From: Salinivirgaceae bacterium
Lineage (GTDB): Bacteria; Bacteroidota; Bacteroidia; Bacteroidales; SZUA-534
Assembly: GCA_016342715.1 (NCBI GenBank)
Contig: JAEINW010000012.1
Span: 1 to 52,705, forward strand
DNA length: 52,705 bases
Direction of reading: 5' to 3'
Shown here one piece after another: positions 8,464 through 17,108 of this stretch. The position numbers and the translations under genes are program-made. The stretch's first letter is position 1. The number at the start of each line of letters is the position of its first letter. The notes under the pieces were generated by a model. The model searched no databases and had not been told where the DNA came from. It saw nothing but the letters and a program-made list of their open reading frames with translations.

Positions 8464-9976
8464 TATTTGCATTTCTATTTTTACAACAAGCTTATTAGCA
8501 CAGGAGTATAATATTTACCAACAAGATTTTAATGAACTAACAAAAATTGTACATACAAGTTATCCCTTAAATGATTCAACAAATACCTTGCTGTTGAAAT
8601 TAGAACCAGTCTATTTGAATAAGCTTGAAAATTGTAAAAATAAGGATGTGTTTTTAATAGTGGCTGAACAATATTTAGCAAAATTAAGCGATGGCCATAC
8701 AAAAATAGATTGTTATACACCCTTTACCAGAAAAGGTCGCCATCCTATTAGTTTTAACTTTATTAACGATAAGCTTTTTATATCAAATTATCCAAATACA
8801 ATTCCAAAAAAATATTTAGGTAGTCAAGTTGTTCGAATAAATAACATATGCATTGATACTATTGCTAAACGAGCAAAAAAATACATATCTGCAGATAATC
8901 CTGTTGACTTGCGAAATTATCTACATTGGCTTTTAAACCTACCTACATTTTACGATTATATTAATATAGATGCTAATTCAGAACTTAAACTTCAATTAGT
9001 TGATGGCTCTAAATTATGCTGGGTAAGAGATTTTGATACTAGAGAATTTTATATGTTAGACAAAAATATAAAATATTCCATTGATACTTTGAAGCAAGTT
9101 TATTATAAAAAAAAGGAAAATGAATTTACTGGTTGGTCGAATAAACTTTTTGAGTATAAAATTATGAAGCAAAATAACGCTTGTTATTTCAACTTCAGAG
9201 AATGTATGGATATGCAGTGGTTATCGGATAATCCAGGATATTTTAAACCATTTCCTGATTGGTTGATAAAAATCTCTTGGTATTTAAGAGGAGGTAGCTT
9301 TAGCGAGTTTTGTAGTAAAATGTTTAATGAAATTGATAAAAATGGAGTTGAGAATTTAATTATTGATTTGCGCTCAAATAAAGGAGGCACAAGTATTCTT
9401 GGTTATCAATTGTTAGATTACTTAACTGATATTGATAATATAAAAGATTACAGTGAAGCACTTGTGCTGTCAGAATTATTAAAAAATACTCATCCTGATT
9501 ATTTTAATAGGGTAGTTAAAGAGGAGAAATTAATATTGAATTTGTTACCTCAAATAGTTACCTCCGACAATAGCAATGGAATTAATGACTATCTAAGAGA
9601 AAAGGAGTCGGCATATTATCAAGCAAAACCATCTAAAAAATTTAAAGGTAAGGTTTATGTTTTGGTGGGTAATAAAACATTTAGCAGTGCTGCCATGATA
9701 GCAGTGCTGTTTGCCGATAATAATTTGGCCACTATTGTTGGTAATCCGATGGGTATGGGTGCTTCACATAAGGGTGAGGTGTTAAATTTTAAGCTAAGTA
9801 ATACTGATGTAAAAGGCACGCTTTCATGTAAAAGATTTACTCGTCCAGATATTACAATTCTAAGTACAGAACTTACTATTGATGTTAAATTAACAAACTC
9901 TGAGCGCAATAATTTTGAAGGGGTGGATTATGAATTTGAGGAGTTGTTAAAACGAATAAATCTAAATAATAATTAG
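8444..9976 (+). CDS. Exported S41 family protease, RiPP-locus associated
   Basis: A 510-residue protein with a signal peptide (LLINICISIFTTSLLAQ, cleavage after LAQ). The C-terminal half is an S41 (tail-specific protease-like) domain: LIIDLRSNKGGTSILG near residues 303-318, the nucleophile block VLVGNKTFSSAAMIAVLFA around 404-422, and IVGNPMGMGAS around 428-438. The upstream part contains KLSDGHTKID, typical of these proteins. It should act in the periplasm or on the outer surface, after peptide export, not on a cytoplasmic leader. Its ATG lies inside the radical SAM gene, a strong operon signal. A full-length paralogue is at 45591-47129 next to a second precursor-like gene. The position of the general base lysine is not obvious, so catalytic activity is inferred. 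Confidence 0.85.
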   Translation: MKILLINICISIFTTSLLAQEYNIYQQDFNELTKIVHTSYPLNDSTNTLLLKLEPVYLNKLENCKNKDVFLIVAEQYLAKLSDGHTKIDCYTPFTRKGRHPISFNFINDKLFISNYPNTIPKKYLGSQVVRINNICIDTIAKRAKKYISADNPVDLRNYLHWLLNLPTFYDYINIDANSELKLQLVDGSKLCWVRDFDTREFYMLDKNIKYSIDTLKQVYYKKKENEFTGWSNKLFEYKIMKQNNACYFNFRECMDMQWLSDNPGYFKPFPDWLIKISWYLRGGSFSEFCSKMFNEIDKNGVENLIIDLRSNKGGTSILGYQLLDYLTDIDNIKDYSEALVLSELLKNTHPDYFNRVVKEEKLILNLLPQIVTSDNSNGINDYLREKESAYYQAKPSKKFKGKVYVLVGNKTFSSAAMIAVLFADNNLATIVGNPMGMGASHKGEVLNFKLSNTDVKGTLSCKRFTRPDITILSTELTIDVKLTNSERNNFEGVDYEFEELLKRINLNNN

Positions 9977-9984
9977 TTTCTCAC

Positions 9985-10135
9985 TTAAATCTAAGTTGAG
10001 CGATTGGAGCATAGCGAACAAGCGCTTTACTTAGAGTTAACCCCGATGTAGAGATTGTAGTGTTTCACAAACAAAGTGCAGTGAAATACTTACAAGAACT
10101 AAATCGTGAGCGAGAATCGCTCAATTTGGGTTAAA
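9985..10135. repeat. 151-bp perfect intergenic repeat, copy 1
   Basis: This 151-bp sequence is identical, base for base by eye, to 16306-16456 in the same orientation. It has matching inverted ends (TTGAGCGAT at 9996-10004 with ATCGCTCAA at 10116-10124), an inner TTTCAC/GTGAAA pair and the palindrome AAGCGCTT. It has no ORF of note. It lies between the S41 stop and that operon's terminator. Confidence 0.85.
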
Positions 10136-10143
10136 AGCTTTAT

Positions 10144-10178
10144 AAGCCTTATCTCTTAAAATTGATAAGGCTTTTTTA
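10144..10178 (+). terminator. Intrinsic terminator after the rSAM-S41 operon
   Basis: AAGCCTTATC (10144-10153) pairs with GATAAGGCTT (from about 10163), followed by a T6 tract. It lies after the 151-bp repeat and before the PafA-like gene. Confidence 0.85.
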
Positions 10179-10189
10179 TTCTAATTAAT

Positions 10190-10197
10190 TACATTTG
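10190..10197 (+). promoter_or_regulatory. Candidate -7 box for the PafA-like gene
   Basis: TACATTTG fits TAnnTTTG and lies 28 nt before the ATG at 10226. A TTG at 10162-10164 is a possible -33 element at slightly long spacing and overlaps the preceding terminator. Confidence 0.4.
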
Positions 10198-10225
10198 AGG
10201 CTAATTAATTATTAAAATCTTTTCA

Positions 10226-11860
10226 ATGAAGTTAAAATATCTATTTCCAATTATATTACTGTTTATATCGTTTCAATCAATAGCTCAAAAACGTAAAGAA
10301 ATTCCGCCCGAAGCTCCCAAATTAATTATTGGAATTGTGGTTGAGGACATGCGCTACGATTACCTTTACCGTTTTTGGGATAATTTTGGCGAGGGTGGTT
10401 TTCGCAAATTAATTGATGAGGGCACGTTTTGTCAGAATGCCAATTATAATTATTTATTAACTCAAACGGCTCCCGGTTTTGCTACAATAGCTGCCGGTTG
10501 TGCGCCTGAAGTTCATGGAATTGTTTCCGATAAATGGTATCAGCGGCTGCAAAATTTAAATTCATTTTCGGTTTTCGACGATAAGGTGAAAACCATTGGT
10601 ATTGCAAATGATATTTATCCCTATTCACCATCAAAATTATTAACCACCACTTTTACCGACGAACTAAAGCTTTTTAATAATGGGAAAAGCAAAGTTATTG
10701 GTATTTCGTTTAAACCTGAAGCCGCTATACTTTCAACTGGTCATTTAGCCAATGGAGCCTATTGGTTCGACGATGTAAGTGGAAACTGGATAACAAGCTC
10801 GTATTATTGCGATTCGCTACCTTTTTGGGTAAATAATTTTAACGAAAAACGCTTCCCCGATATTTATATTCAAAGAGAATGGCTCCCAATGTTAGCCATG
10901 GAAAATTATAGGGCAGGAACTGTAAAAGGATTGTCTAAAAATGTAGGTTTCGACAGCGAAAATAAGTTTGCAAAAAAGATTTCAGGTTTTATGAAAAAAG
11001 ATAGTGAGTTCGCTATTTTAAAAGCAACTCCATTTGGAATTACTTTAACTAAAGATTTTGCCATTTCGGCCATTCTTGATGAACAATTGGGTATGGATGA
11101 ATATACCGATTTCATTAGCATTGGTTTTGCATCTACATCAAGAGTGAGTCAATCGTGTGGTCCCAATTCCATTGAATTGGAAGATTTATATATTCGATTG
11201 GATGGTGAATTGGAACATTTTCTGCAATTTATTGATGAGAATTTTGGCAAACATAATGTATTGGTTTATTTAACTTCCGATCATGGCACCGCTTATAATC
11301 CATCGGAATTGCAAGAAAATAAAATCCCATCGGGTGAGTTTAACAGCGAACGAGCAATTATGCTTTTAGGAACTTATTTAAATGCAGTGTATGATAAGGG
11401 AAAATGGATAACTGCTTACAATAACAAGCAGATTTATCTGAATCATCGATTGATTGAAGATTCTCAACTGAAAATTAGCGATGTGCAAGATGTGGTGGCT
11501 CAATTTATGATTCAGTTTAGTGGAGTAGCTAATGCAATAACAGGCACAACAATGGAACAAACAAATTTTCAAACTGGAGTATTTGCTAAAATGCAAAATT
11601 CCTTCAATCAGAAACGCTCAGGCGATATTATATTAAACCTTGAACCAGGGTGGATTGAACAAGGAGATTATTTAACCACAGCAAATTCTGCCAATAAATA
11701 CGACACGCATGTTCCCTTAATTTGGTATGGTTGGAAAATTAAACGTAGTAAAAATAAAGAAACTATTTATATGGAGGATATTGCGCCAACTATTTCTAAT
11801 TTTTTGAATATTCCGTTTCCAAATGGGAGTTCGGGAAAAGTTATCGAGGGGTTGGATTAG
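10226..11860 (+). CDS. PafA-like alkaline phosphatase superfamily protein
   Basis: A 544-residue exported enzyme (signal peptide MKLKYLFPIILLFISFQSIAQ split at about residue 20). It follows the Bacteroidota PafA alkaline phosphatase layout: GIVVEDMRYDYLYRF near 36-50, the nucleophile block TQTAPGFATIAAG with T81, metal ligands in TSDHGTAYNP and a late ligand in DTHVPLIWYG. Several PafA active-site positions differ: the first metal aspartate of the VDQMR motif reads E40-D41, the position of PafA N100 appears as D102, and the K-x-R phosphate clamp reads K163-P-E165. So it belongs to the family but may prefer diesters or another substrate. It is a single gene, probably located in the periplasm. 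No lipobox is present. Confidence 0.85.
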   Translation: MKLKYLFPIILLFISFQSIAQKRKEIPPEAPKLIIGIVVEDMRYDYLYRFWDNFGEGGFRKLIDEGTFCQNANYNYLLTQTAPGFATIAAGCAPEVHGIVSDKWYQRLQNLNSFSVFDDKVKTIGIANDIYPYSPSKLLTTTFTDELKLFNNGKSKVIGISFKPEAAILSTGHLANGAYWFDDVSGNWITSSYYCDSLPFWVNNFNEKRFPDIYIQREWLPMLAMENYRAGTVKGLSKNVGFDSENKFAKKISGFMKKDSEFAILKATPFGITLTKDFAISAILDEQLGMDEYTDFISIGFASTSRVSQSCGPNSIELEDLYIRLDGELEHFLQFIDENFGKHNVLVYLTSDHGTAYNPSELQENKIPSGEFNSERAIMLLGTYLNAVYDKGKWITAYNNKQIYLNHRLIEDSQLKISDVQDVVAQFMIQFSGVANAITGTTMEQTNFQTGVFAKMQNSFNQKRSGDIILNLEPGWIEQGDYLTTANSANKYDTHVPLIWYGWKIKRSKNKETIYMEDIAPTISNFLNIPFPNGSSGKVIEGLD

Positions 11861-11873
11861 GCAATGAGTAAGT

Positions 11874-11985
11874 GAGTCTTCAGTCTTCAGTCTTCAGTAA
11901 GCAGTCTTCAGTAAGCAGTGGGCAGTCTTCGATATTCAGTAAGCAGTGGCAGTCTTCGATATTCAGTAAGCAGTGGGCAGTATTT
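11874..11985. repeat. Tandem low-complexity repeat (CAGTCTTCAGTAAG type)
   Basis: About 110 bp made of reiterated CAGTCTTCAGT, AAGCAGTGGGCAGT and CTTCGATATTCAGTA units in mixed order, between the PafA-like gene and the GGGP synthase gene. A weaker match (CAGTCTACAGTAAGCAGG) occurs near 51843. It looks like an expanded intergenic repeat family. Confidence 0.8.
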
Positions 11986-12011
11986 GGTAACCCTGTAACC
12001 TTGCCACCAAG

Positions 12012-12746
12012 CTAAAATTCTGCAACTGTTTGAGAAAATTCACGGATAATTTCGGGAGTGTTTTCTGCAGCGGTGCCAATAACAACAATGTCGGCTCCAG
12101 CATTTAATACTTGTTCCAATTGACTTTTTGTTTTAATGCCGCCACCAACAATTATTGGAATTTTAAGGTTTTCTTTTACAGCACTTATCATTTCGTTTGA
12201 AACAGGTTTTTCAGCACCACTTCCTGCTTCCAGATAAATCATTTTTAATCCCAATTGTTCGCCTGCTAAGGCGGTAGCTATAGCAATATCATTTTTTCTG
12301 TATGGAATGGGAGAGGTGTTGCTCATATACAAAACAGAGGTGTCGGTTCCCGAATTAATTAGCATGTATCCTGTAGGAATAATTTCCAATTTATGCTTTT
12401 TAATTAATGGAGCTGAAAGAACGTGGTTCCCTATTAAAAACTCCGGATTACGCCCCGATATTAGTGATAATAATAGAATTCCATCGGCATTTTTTGCTAC
12501 CTGAAAAGCATTTCCAGGGAAAATAAAAATAGGAATGCTTGTATGCTCTTTTAAAGTGGCAATAGTTTCTTCAATGCCATTAAATACAATACTTCCACCT
12601 ACTAAAATTACGTCAGGTTGTGGTGTTGTGTTAGCAATGTTAACTAAATGGATTAAAGTTTCCGTAGAATGTTTATCAGGATCGATTAGTAAAGCAAGTG
12701 CTTTTTTGCCAGATGTTATTTTTTCAAGTATTTTATCAAAATGCAT
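12012..12746 (-). CDS. Geranylgeranylglyceryl phosphate synthase (PcrB-like TIM barrel)
   Basis: About 244 residues forming the GGGPS/PcrB TIM barrel. Motifs: ALLIDPDKH near the N-terminus (metal-binding DPDK), VGGSIVFNG, FPGN, GYMLINSGTDTSV, the YLEAGSGAEKPV signature and VGGGIKT plus ADIVVIGTAAE for phosphate binding at the C-terminal barrel end. The enzyme joins sn-glycerol-1-phosphate to a polyprenyl diphosphate; homologues occur in Bacteroidota but their physiological product there is poorly known. I choose the ATG at 12746 (MHFDKIL) since the family starts here and the upstream extension to 12788 has no conserved residues. It appears monocistronic, separated from the PPTase gene by a small GGAGAACG-type repeat. 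Confidence 0.9.
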   Translation of the reverse strand: MHFDKILEKITSGKKALALLIDPDKHSTETLIHLVNIANTTPQPDVILVGGSIVFNGIEETIATLKEHTSIPIFIFPGNAFQVAKNADGILLLSLISGRNPEFLIGNHVLSAPLIKKHKLEIIPTGYMLINSGTDTSVLYMSNTSPIPYRKNDIAIATALAGEQLGLKMIYLEAGSGAEKPVSNEMISAVKENLKIPIIVGGGIKTKSQLEQVLNAGADIVVIGTAAENTPEIIREFSQTVAEF

Positions 12747-12798
12747 AGGAACAAAGATAGAATTTTTAGGATAATGAAGTGTGAACAATGTGAAATTT

Positions 12799-12840
12799 TA
12801 GAACGGAGAACGAAGAACGGAGAATGGAGAACGGAGAATT
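12799..12840. repeat. Short GGAGAACGGAGAA-type tandem repeat
   Basis: About four reiterations of AGAACGGAGAA/AGAATGGAGAA occupy the spacer between the PPTase and GGGPS genes. A looser relative (ATTAATAATGAAAAATTAAGG type) is found at about 45474-45525. Simple-sequence intergenic DNA. Confidence 0.7.
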
Positions 12841-12844
12841 TTTT

Positions 12845-13471
12845 TTATAGTATTCTTAAAACGTAGGTTAAAATATTATCTTCAATATGCATATAGTTTA
12901 TTGAAAAACTTTTTTCATATCCTTTTTTAATAACCTCTGCACTTGCAAGGCCTTTGTCATCTAAAAAATCATTTTCTGAAATTATAATATCATGATAGTC
13001 AAGGTTTTTCTCAAAGGTTTTATAGATGGTTTCTTTGCTGCTCCATGCGGCTGTTAATTGAATGTTTTCTCTACACCAACTTAATTCATCAGCACCTAAA
13101 AACTTGTGTTTTATTTTTACTGGTCTCGATGTAATTTGTTCAATATCAATACCTGGGTTATGAAACTTAGAGGATACTATGCTTACAAATTGTTTGGAAT
13201 GTGATATGCTAATGTTTAGGAAATGGTTTTCTATGTAGGGCTTGCCATTTTCATTGTGCTTAATAGTTGTTCTTTGTTCTATCAATTCCGTTAGCAAAAT
13301 TCTGGTCGTAAGCCATTCCTGTTTCCTAAATTCATTGGTAATTTTCCCATATTCTTCAGTTTCAACTTTGTTAAGAATAAAAACGGATTCGAGAAAATCT
13401 AAAGATTCTTCTTTTTTCCAGATGGCTATGGATGCTCCATGAGCAATATTGTCTTTATAAATAAGTGACAT
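12845..13471 (-). CDS. 4'-phosphopantetheinyl transferase superfamily protein
   Basis: A 208-residue Sfp/AcpS-superfamily protein. It shows NISISHSKQFVSI (start of the Sfp-type core with the substrate-binding SHS), the magnesium motif GIDIEQIT and the AAWSSKETIYKTF block (W-x-x-K-E), in the expected order. It transfers the phosphopantetheine arm of CoA to carrier proteins. Its ATG follows the gldD stop directly (TAAATG), so it is the last gene of the ssb-gldE-gldD unit. Length is normal for the short Bacteroidota form. Confidence 0.9.
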   Translation of the reverse strand: MSLIYKDNIAHGASIAIWKKEESLDFLESVFILNKVETEEYGKITNEFRKQEWLTTRILLTELIEQRTTIKHNENGKPYIENHFLNISISHSKQFVSIVSSKFHNPGIDIEQITSRPVKIKHKFLGADELSWCRENIQLTAAWSSKETIYKTFEKNLDYHDIIISENDFLDDKGLASAEVIKKGYEKSFSINYMHIEDNILTYVLRIL

Positions 13472-14041
13472 TTATTTCCATTTAAAGGTTTCCATCAGGT
13501 GAGCAATGTCGATGTTTATAAATTTTAATACAGGAGCCAGGGAATCCTTATTTGGAGTTACATTAAAATAAAGTGCGCCACGAACAAAGTTTTTTGTACT
13601 ATCTGTTAGGTAAAATTGAACGTTCGATGCGGCATCTCCTTTAATTTCATAATGCATGCCATACACATTTTTATTGGCAGCTATATAGGGTGTTTCAATT
13701 ATGGCATCTGCTTTAATGGTATGTTTGTATACAAAATTTCGGGTGTCGGTTAAATATTGATCCAAATTGCCATTAATATCTTTATAACTTAAATGAACCG
13801 TGGCATTGAATCTTGGAAAAACCATGTTTATCCAGTATTTTTCTGTTTCGGCCTTTCTGTTTGCTAGCAGATAGCTGTATTTTGGGTATTCAAAACTATA
13901 GGGTAAATCTTTGGGTGTATTTTTATATTCTTTTTTTGGCAAGTCAATTCTGAAATATCCTCTTGGTTTGGGTACATAATCTTGCTTGCACGAGGCAGTA
14001 ATAAATGAAAAGAAAATAAGAAGTATAAATATTTTATTCAT
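13472..14041 (-). CDS. gldD: Gliding motility lipoprotein GldD
   Basis: A 189-residue lipoprotein: signal sequence ending in the lipobox ITASC at residues 14-18, then KPRGYFRIDLPKKEY, the conserved opening of GldD, and blocks YWINMVFPRFNATVHLSY and GMHYEIKGDAASNVQFYLTD (part). GldD is needed for gliding and for type IX secretion in Flavobacterium, acting at the outer membrane or periplasm. The gene follows gldE in the usual Bacteroidota order and is coupled to the PPTase gene. The secreted M14 peptidase at 2904 fits an active T9SS in this organism. Confidence 0.95.
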   Translation of the reverse strand: MNKIFILLIFFSFITASCKQDYVPKPRGYFRIDLPKKEYKNTPKDLPYSFEYPKYSYLLANRKAETEKYWINMVFPRFNATVHLSYKDINGNLDQYLTDTRNFVYKHTIKADAIIETPYIAANKNVYGMHYEIKGDAASNVQFYLTDSTKNFVRGALYFNVTPNKDSLAPVLKFINIDIAHLMETFKWK

Positions 14042-14059
14042 TGAATGTTATTTCTAGAA

Positions 14060-15379
14060 TTAACGGTCGATGGTGGTTTTTATTTTAATAATTCTGCGTT
14101 TATCTATTTCTTCAATAGAAAAAATAAAGTTCTTGTATTTTATCTTATCATATATGTCAGGAAAATCTCCTTTGAGTTCAAGAATTAATCCACCTAAGGT
14201 GTCAGCATCTCCTTTAATTTCCTCAAAAACAGAATTTTCTACTTCGGTAATTTTGTAAAAATCGTTCAGTAGGGTTTTTCCATCAAATAAAAAATTGTTA
14301 TCGTTTATTTTTGCGTGAGTGCTTTCCTCATCATCAAACTCATCCGATATATCTCCTACAATTTCTTCAATAATGTCTTCCATTGTAATTATTCCTGAGG
14401 TTCCACCATATTCATCAACAACAATGGCCATGTGAATTTTATCAGCTTGTAATTCCGATAATAATTCATTTATTTTCTTTTTTTCAGGGATAAAATATGG
14501 TGGACGTATTAATTCTTGCCAATTAAAATCATCGCCATTATGCAAGTGTGGTAGTAAATCTTTAATGTATAGCATTCCCTGTATGTCATCAAATGACTTC
14601 ACATAAATAGGTATTCTTGAATAGCCTGCATCAACAATTTCTTTAATTACCTTCGAAAATTCGGTGGTTATTTCAATAGCTAAAACATCCACTCTTGGGC
14701 ACATTATTTCAGAAACTTCAATATTGCCAAAACCTATAATTCCCTTTAAAATATCTTTATCTTCAGATAAAGCTTCCGATGTAAGCTCTAGTGCATCAGA
14801 TAATTCGTTAATAGATAAATTCTGTTTTTTTTGGAATCGTTTATCAATTACCTTGGTTGAAGACATTAATAAATATGAAATTGGTTTAAAAATGAAGGTT
14901 AAAACCAATAGCGGACGAGACATTAATTTTGCAAATTTATACGAATACTCATTTGCATAAATTTTTGGAATAATCTCACCAAATAGTAATAAAAGAAAGG
15001 TAATTAATACCACTTGAATAAAAAAACCAAATAGGGGTGAATTGCTAAAATCAATTAGCGTAGACATAACGTAAGAAGATAGAATTACTATTGCAATATT
15101 AATAAAGTTATTCGAAACTAATATAGTAGCTAGTAATTGCTGGGGCTCATCAATTAAATCGGATACTGTTTTTTCAGCGCTTGATTTACTGTCTTTAAAA
15201 TTAAACAAATCAGTAGGGCTCAGAGAAAAGAATGCAACTTCGGATCCTGAAATGAGCGCAGAGCAAAATAATAATATTACAGTTAATATTATGCCTAAAA
15301 TTGATTCAAAAGTAAAATTTAAGAAGGTAATATTAATGTTACTTAATATTACCCATTGGGAAAAAGGATCAGGTTCCAA
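14060..15379 (-). CDS. gldE: Gliding motility-associated protein GldE (CNNM/CorC-type)
   Basis: A 439-residue membrane protein. The N-terminal DUF21/CNNM domain carries four hydrophobic segments (about residues 27-48, 85-110, 120-140 and 155-175) with GSEVAFFSLSPTDL; it is followed by two CBS domains (MCPRVDVLAIEI ... YSRIPIYVKSFDDIQGMLYIKDLLP ... GTSGIITMEDIIEEIVGDI as short blocks) and a C-terminal CorC/HlyC transporter-associated domain. It is the inner-membrane partner of GldD in the conserved gldE-gldD pair; homologues affect metal ion transport elsewhere. It lies 29 nt downstream of ssb and ends 18 nt before gldD. Confidence 0.93.
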   Translation of the reverse strand: MEPDPFSQWVILSNINITFLNFTFESILGIILTVILLFCSALISGSEVAFFSLSPTDLFNFKDSKSSAEKTVSDLIDEPQQLLATILVSNNFINIAIVILSSYVMSTLIDFSNSPLFGFFIQVVLITFLLLLFGEIIPKIYANEYSYKFAKLMSRPLLVLTFIFKPISYLLMSSTKVIDKRFQKKQNLSINELSDALELTSEALSEDKDILKGIIGFGNIEVSEIMCPRVDVLAIEITTEFSKVIKEIVDAGYSRIPIYVKSFDDIQGMLYIKDLLPHLHNGDDFNWQELIRPPYFIPEKKKINELLSELQADKIHMAIVVDEYGGTSGIITMEDIIEEIVGDISDEFDDEESTHAKINDNNFLFDGKTLLNDFYKITEVENSVFEEIKGDADTLGGLILELKGDFPDIYDKIKYKNFIFSIEEIDKRRIIKIKTTIDR

Positions 15380-15408
15380 GATTTATAATAGTTTGGTTTA
15401 ATTTTTTT

Positions 15409-15837
15409 TTAGAATGGAAGATCGTCAGTTTCTAAAGGCTCATTAGCTGTTTCAGGTGCGGTGTCGGCAGCTGGTGCAGATGCCGCAGATGCTGATGTTC
15501 CTTCATTAGATGCTTTTGAACCTAACATTTTCATTTCGTTTCCAACTATTTCTGAAATATATCTTTTGTTGCCATCCTTATCATCGTATGAACGATTCGT
15601 TATTTTACCTTCGATATATAATGGATTGCCTTTTTTAACGTACTTCTCAGCTACTTCGGCCAAACCACGCCATAAAACAATATTATGCCATTCGGTTCTT
15701 GTTTGACGAACACCGCTTTTGTCTTTGAAAGTTTCGCTAGTTGCTAATGAGAATTGAGCAACAGCAACGCCATTATCTAAATATCTTACTTCTGGGTCTT
15801 TCCCGACGTTTCCTACAAGTATTACTTTATTTACCAT
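15409..15837 (-). CDS. ssb: Single-stranded DNA-binding protein
   Basis: A 142-residue SSB: OB-fold opening MVNKVILVGNVGKDPEVRY, then AQFSLATSE, TEWHNIVLWRGLAEVAEKY and YIEGKITNRSY, followed by an Ala/Ser-rich flexible tail and the acidic tip ETDDLPF that binds partner proteins. It coats single-stranded DNA in replication and repair. It heads the ssb-gldE-gldD-PPTase transcription unit; the region before it is a 1.3-kb repeat-rich gap. Confidence 0.97.
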   Translation of the reverse strand: MVNKVILVGNVGKDPEVRYLDNGVAVAQFSLATSETFKDKSGVRQTRTEWHNIVLWRGLAEVAEKYVKKGNPLYIEGKITNRSYDDKDGNKRYISEIVGNEMKMLGSKASNEGTSASAASAPAADTAPETANEPLETDDLPF

Positions 15838-16305
15838 AGTTTTGAATTTTTAAAAGGTTATAGTTTGATGTAAAATTACAAACTTTTAACGCAATGACAA
15901 ATTTTTGATTTGCATCCTTTTGAATTTGCTTGTTAAATAGTTTTTATTAAGTTTTAGAAAAGCATAATTTGATAATTCTGAAATTTTAATTGTTAGATAG
16001 TGATGACCAAAGTTGAGTTTGCTTGTTTTTATTTTTTAAAAGCAAGCGTAAATATGTTGTTGACTAAGTTTGTGTTCCTTGCTTTTAAAAGTACTTTCAA
16101 TGGTATGTGATGCTACATTTATTCGTGAAACTCAAATTTTAAAAGCGAAGTACATTAATCCCGAGCATTCGGGAGTAAGTTAAACGAACTATTTTATAAC
16201 TGAAGGGAATAATTCCGATAGGGCAGCGTATCGGGATAAATGAGTCAAACCAGACCGGCTGACAGTTAATTCCATTGACTTAAGCTTTTTTTGTTGGATA
16301 TTTAA

Positions 16306-16456
16306 TTAAATCTAAGTTGAGCGATTGGAGCATAGCGAACAAGCGCTTTACTTAGAGTTAACCCCGATGTAGAGATTGTAGTGTTTCACAAACAAAGTGC
16401 AGTGAAATACTTACAAGAACTAAATCGTGAGCGAGAATCGCTCAATTTGGGTTAAA
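16306..16456. repeat. 151-bp perfect intergenic repeat, copy 2
   Basis: Identical to 9985-10135 and in the same orientation, with the same terminal TTGAGCGAT/ATCGCTCAA pairing. The flanks differ entirely, so the repeat unit ends sharply at both sides (TTAAAT ... GGGTTAAA). It is not next to any gene end here. Confidence 0.85.
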
Positions 16457-16528
16457 TAAAATAGATTTAAGAACAAGGAACAAAGATTAACGATTTACGA
16501 AGTTGTTAATTCTGAAATCAAAATTCGT

Positions 16529-16580
16529 TAACTTCTCTCATGAGCGTTAGCGAATAACTTCTCTCATGAGCGTTAGCGAA
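16529..16580. repeat. Two direct 26-nt repeats
   Basis: Two adjoining perfect copies (16529-16554 and 16555-16580) of a unit containing CTTCTCTCATGAGCGTTAGC. A single diverged copy (CTTCTCTCATGAGCAACTGC) lies at about 24906-24925. Flanking DNA at both places also contains GAACAAGGA and TCGATATT-like words, indicating one dispersed repeat family. Confidence 0.75.
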
Positions 16581-17100
16581 TAATCTTTGTTCGATATTCA
16601 ATGAATTCTTATATATAAAACATTAAATATTCTAAAGTAAATGGCATTAGGCTGGCAGGTAATTCGCTCCTTGTGGCTAAAAAATAATAAATTCTAATTT
16701 TGCTAGCTCGTTAGTTTGCTGCGAGGTCATTTAATGTTGTTATGTATTTTGCTGTAAAATGCATATTTTTTTTTGACACTAGAATAATATCCAAGGGCTT
16801 GCCATATTTTTCGAAGAAATTCTCTAATTTGCATCGGCTAAAACTTTAATGGTTGGAAATGTATTAAATAACTGCATGGTAGGTATGGAAGCCTATGATT
16901 TATTCTTGTTTGTTGCATAATAATTTCCGACACCCAAATTAAATGCAGATCATTTGTATGGTGTCAAGGAAGATATCTATTATTGTTATTGGCGCAATTA
17001 ATAATAATATTGTTAATATCCATTGAAAATAAGTATGATACGATTTGTAAATTTTTAAACAAAATTACTTGAATTGTTTTTATTTTCAGAAATAATCGTT

Positions 17101-17108
17101 TATATTTG
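17101..17108 (+). promoter_or_regulatory. Promoter -7 box for HU
   Basis: TATATTTG matches TAnnTTTG exactly, with a TTG at 17074-17076 as -33 candidate, 50 nt before the HU start. It probably drives HU and the COX24-like gene. Confidence 0.6.

Noticed and set aside
9985-10135. The 151-bp repeat as a small insertion sequence or CRISPR unit
   Set aside because: No coding frame, no short regular repeat-spacer pattern; only two separate copies 6 kb apart.
11874-11985. The CAGTCTTCAGT array as a CRISPR array
   Set aside because: Units are short, contiguous and degenerate with no unique spacers.
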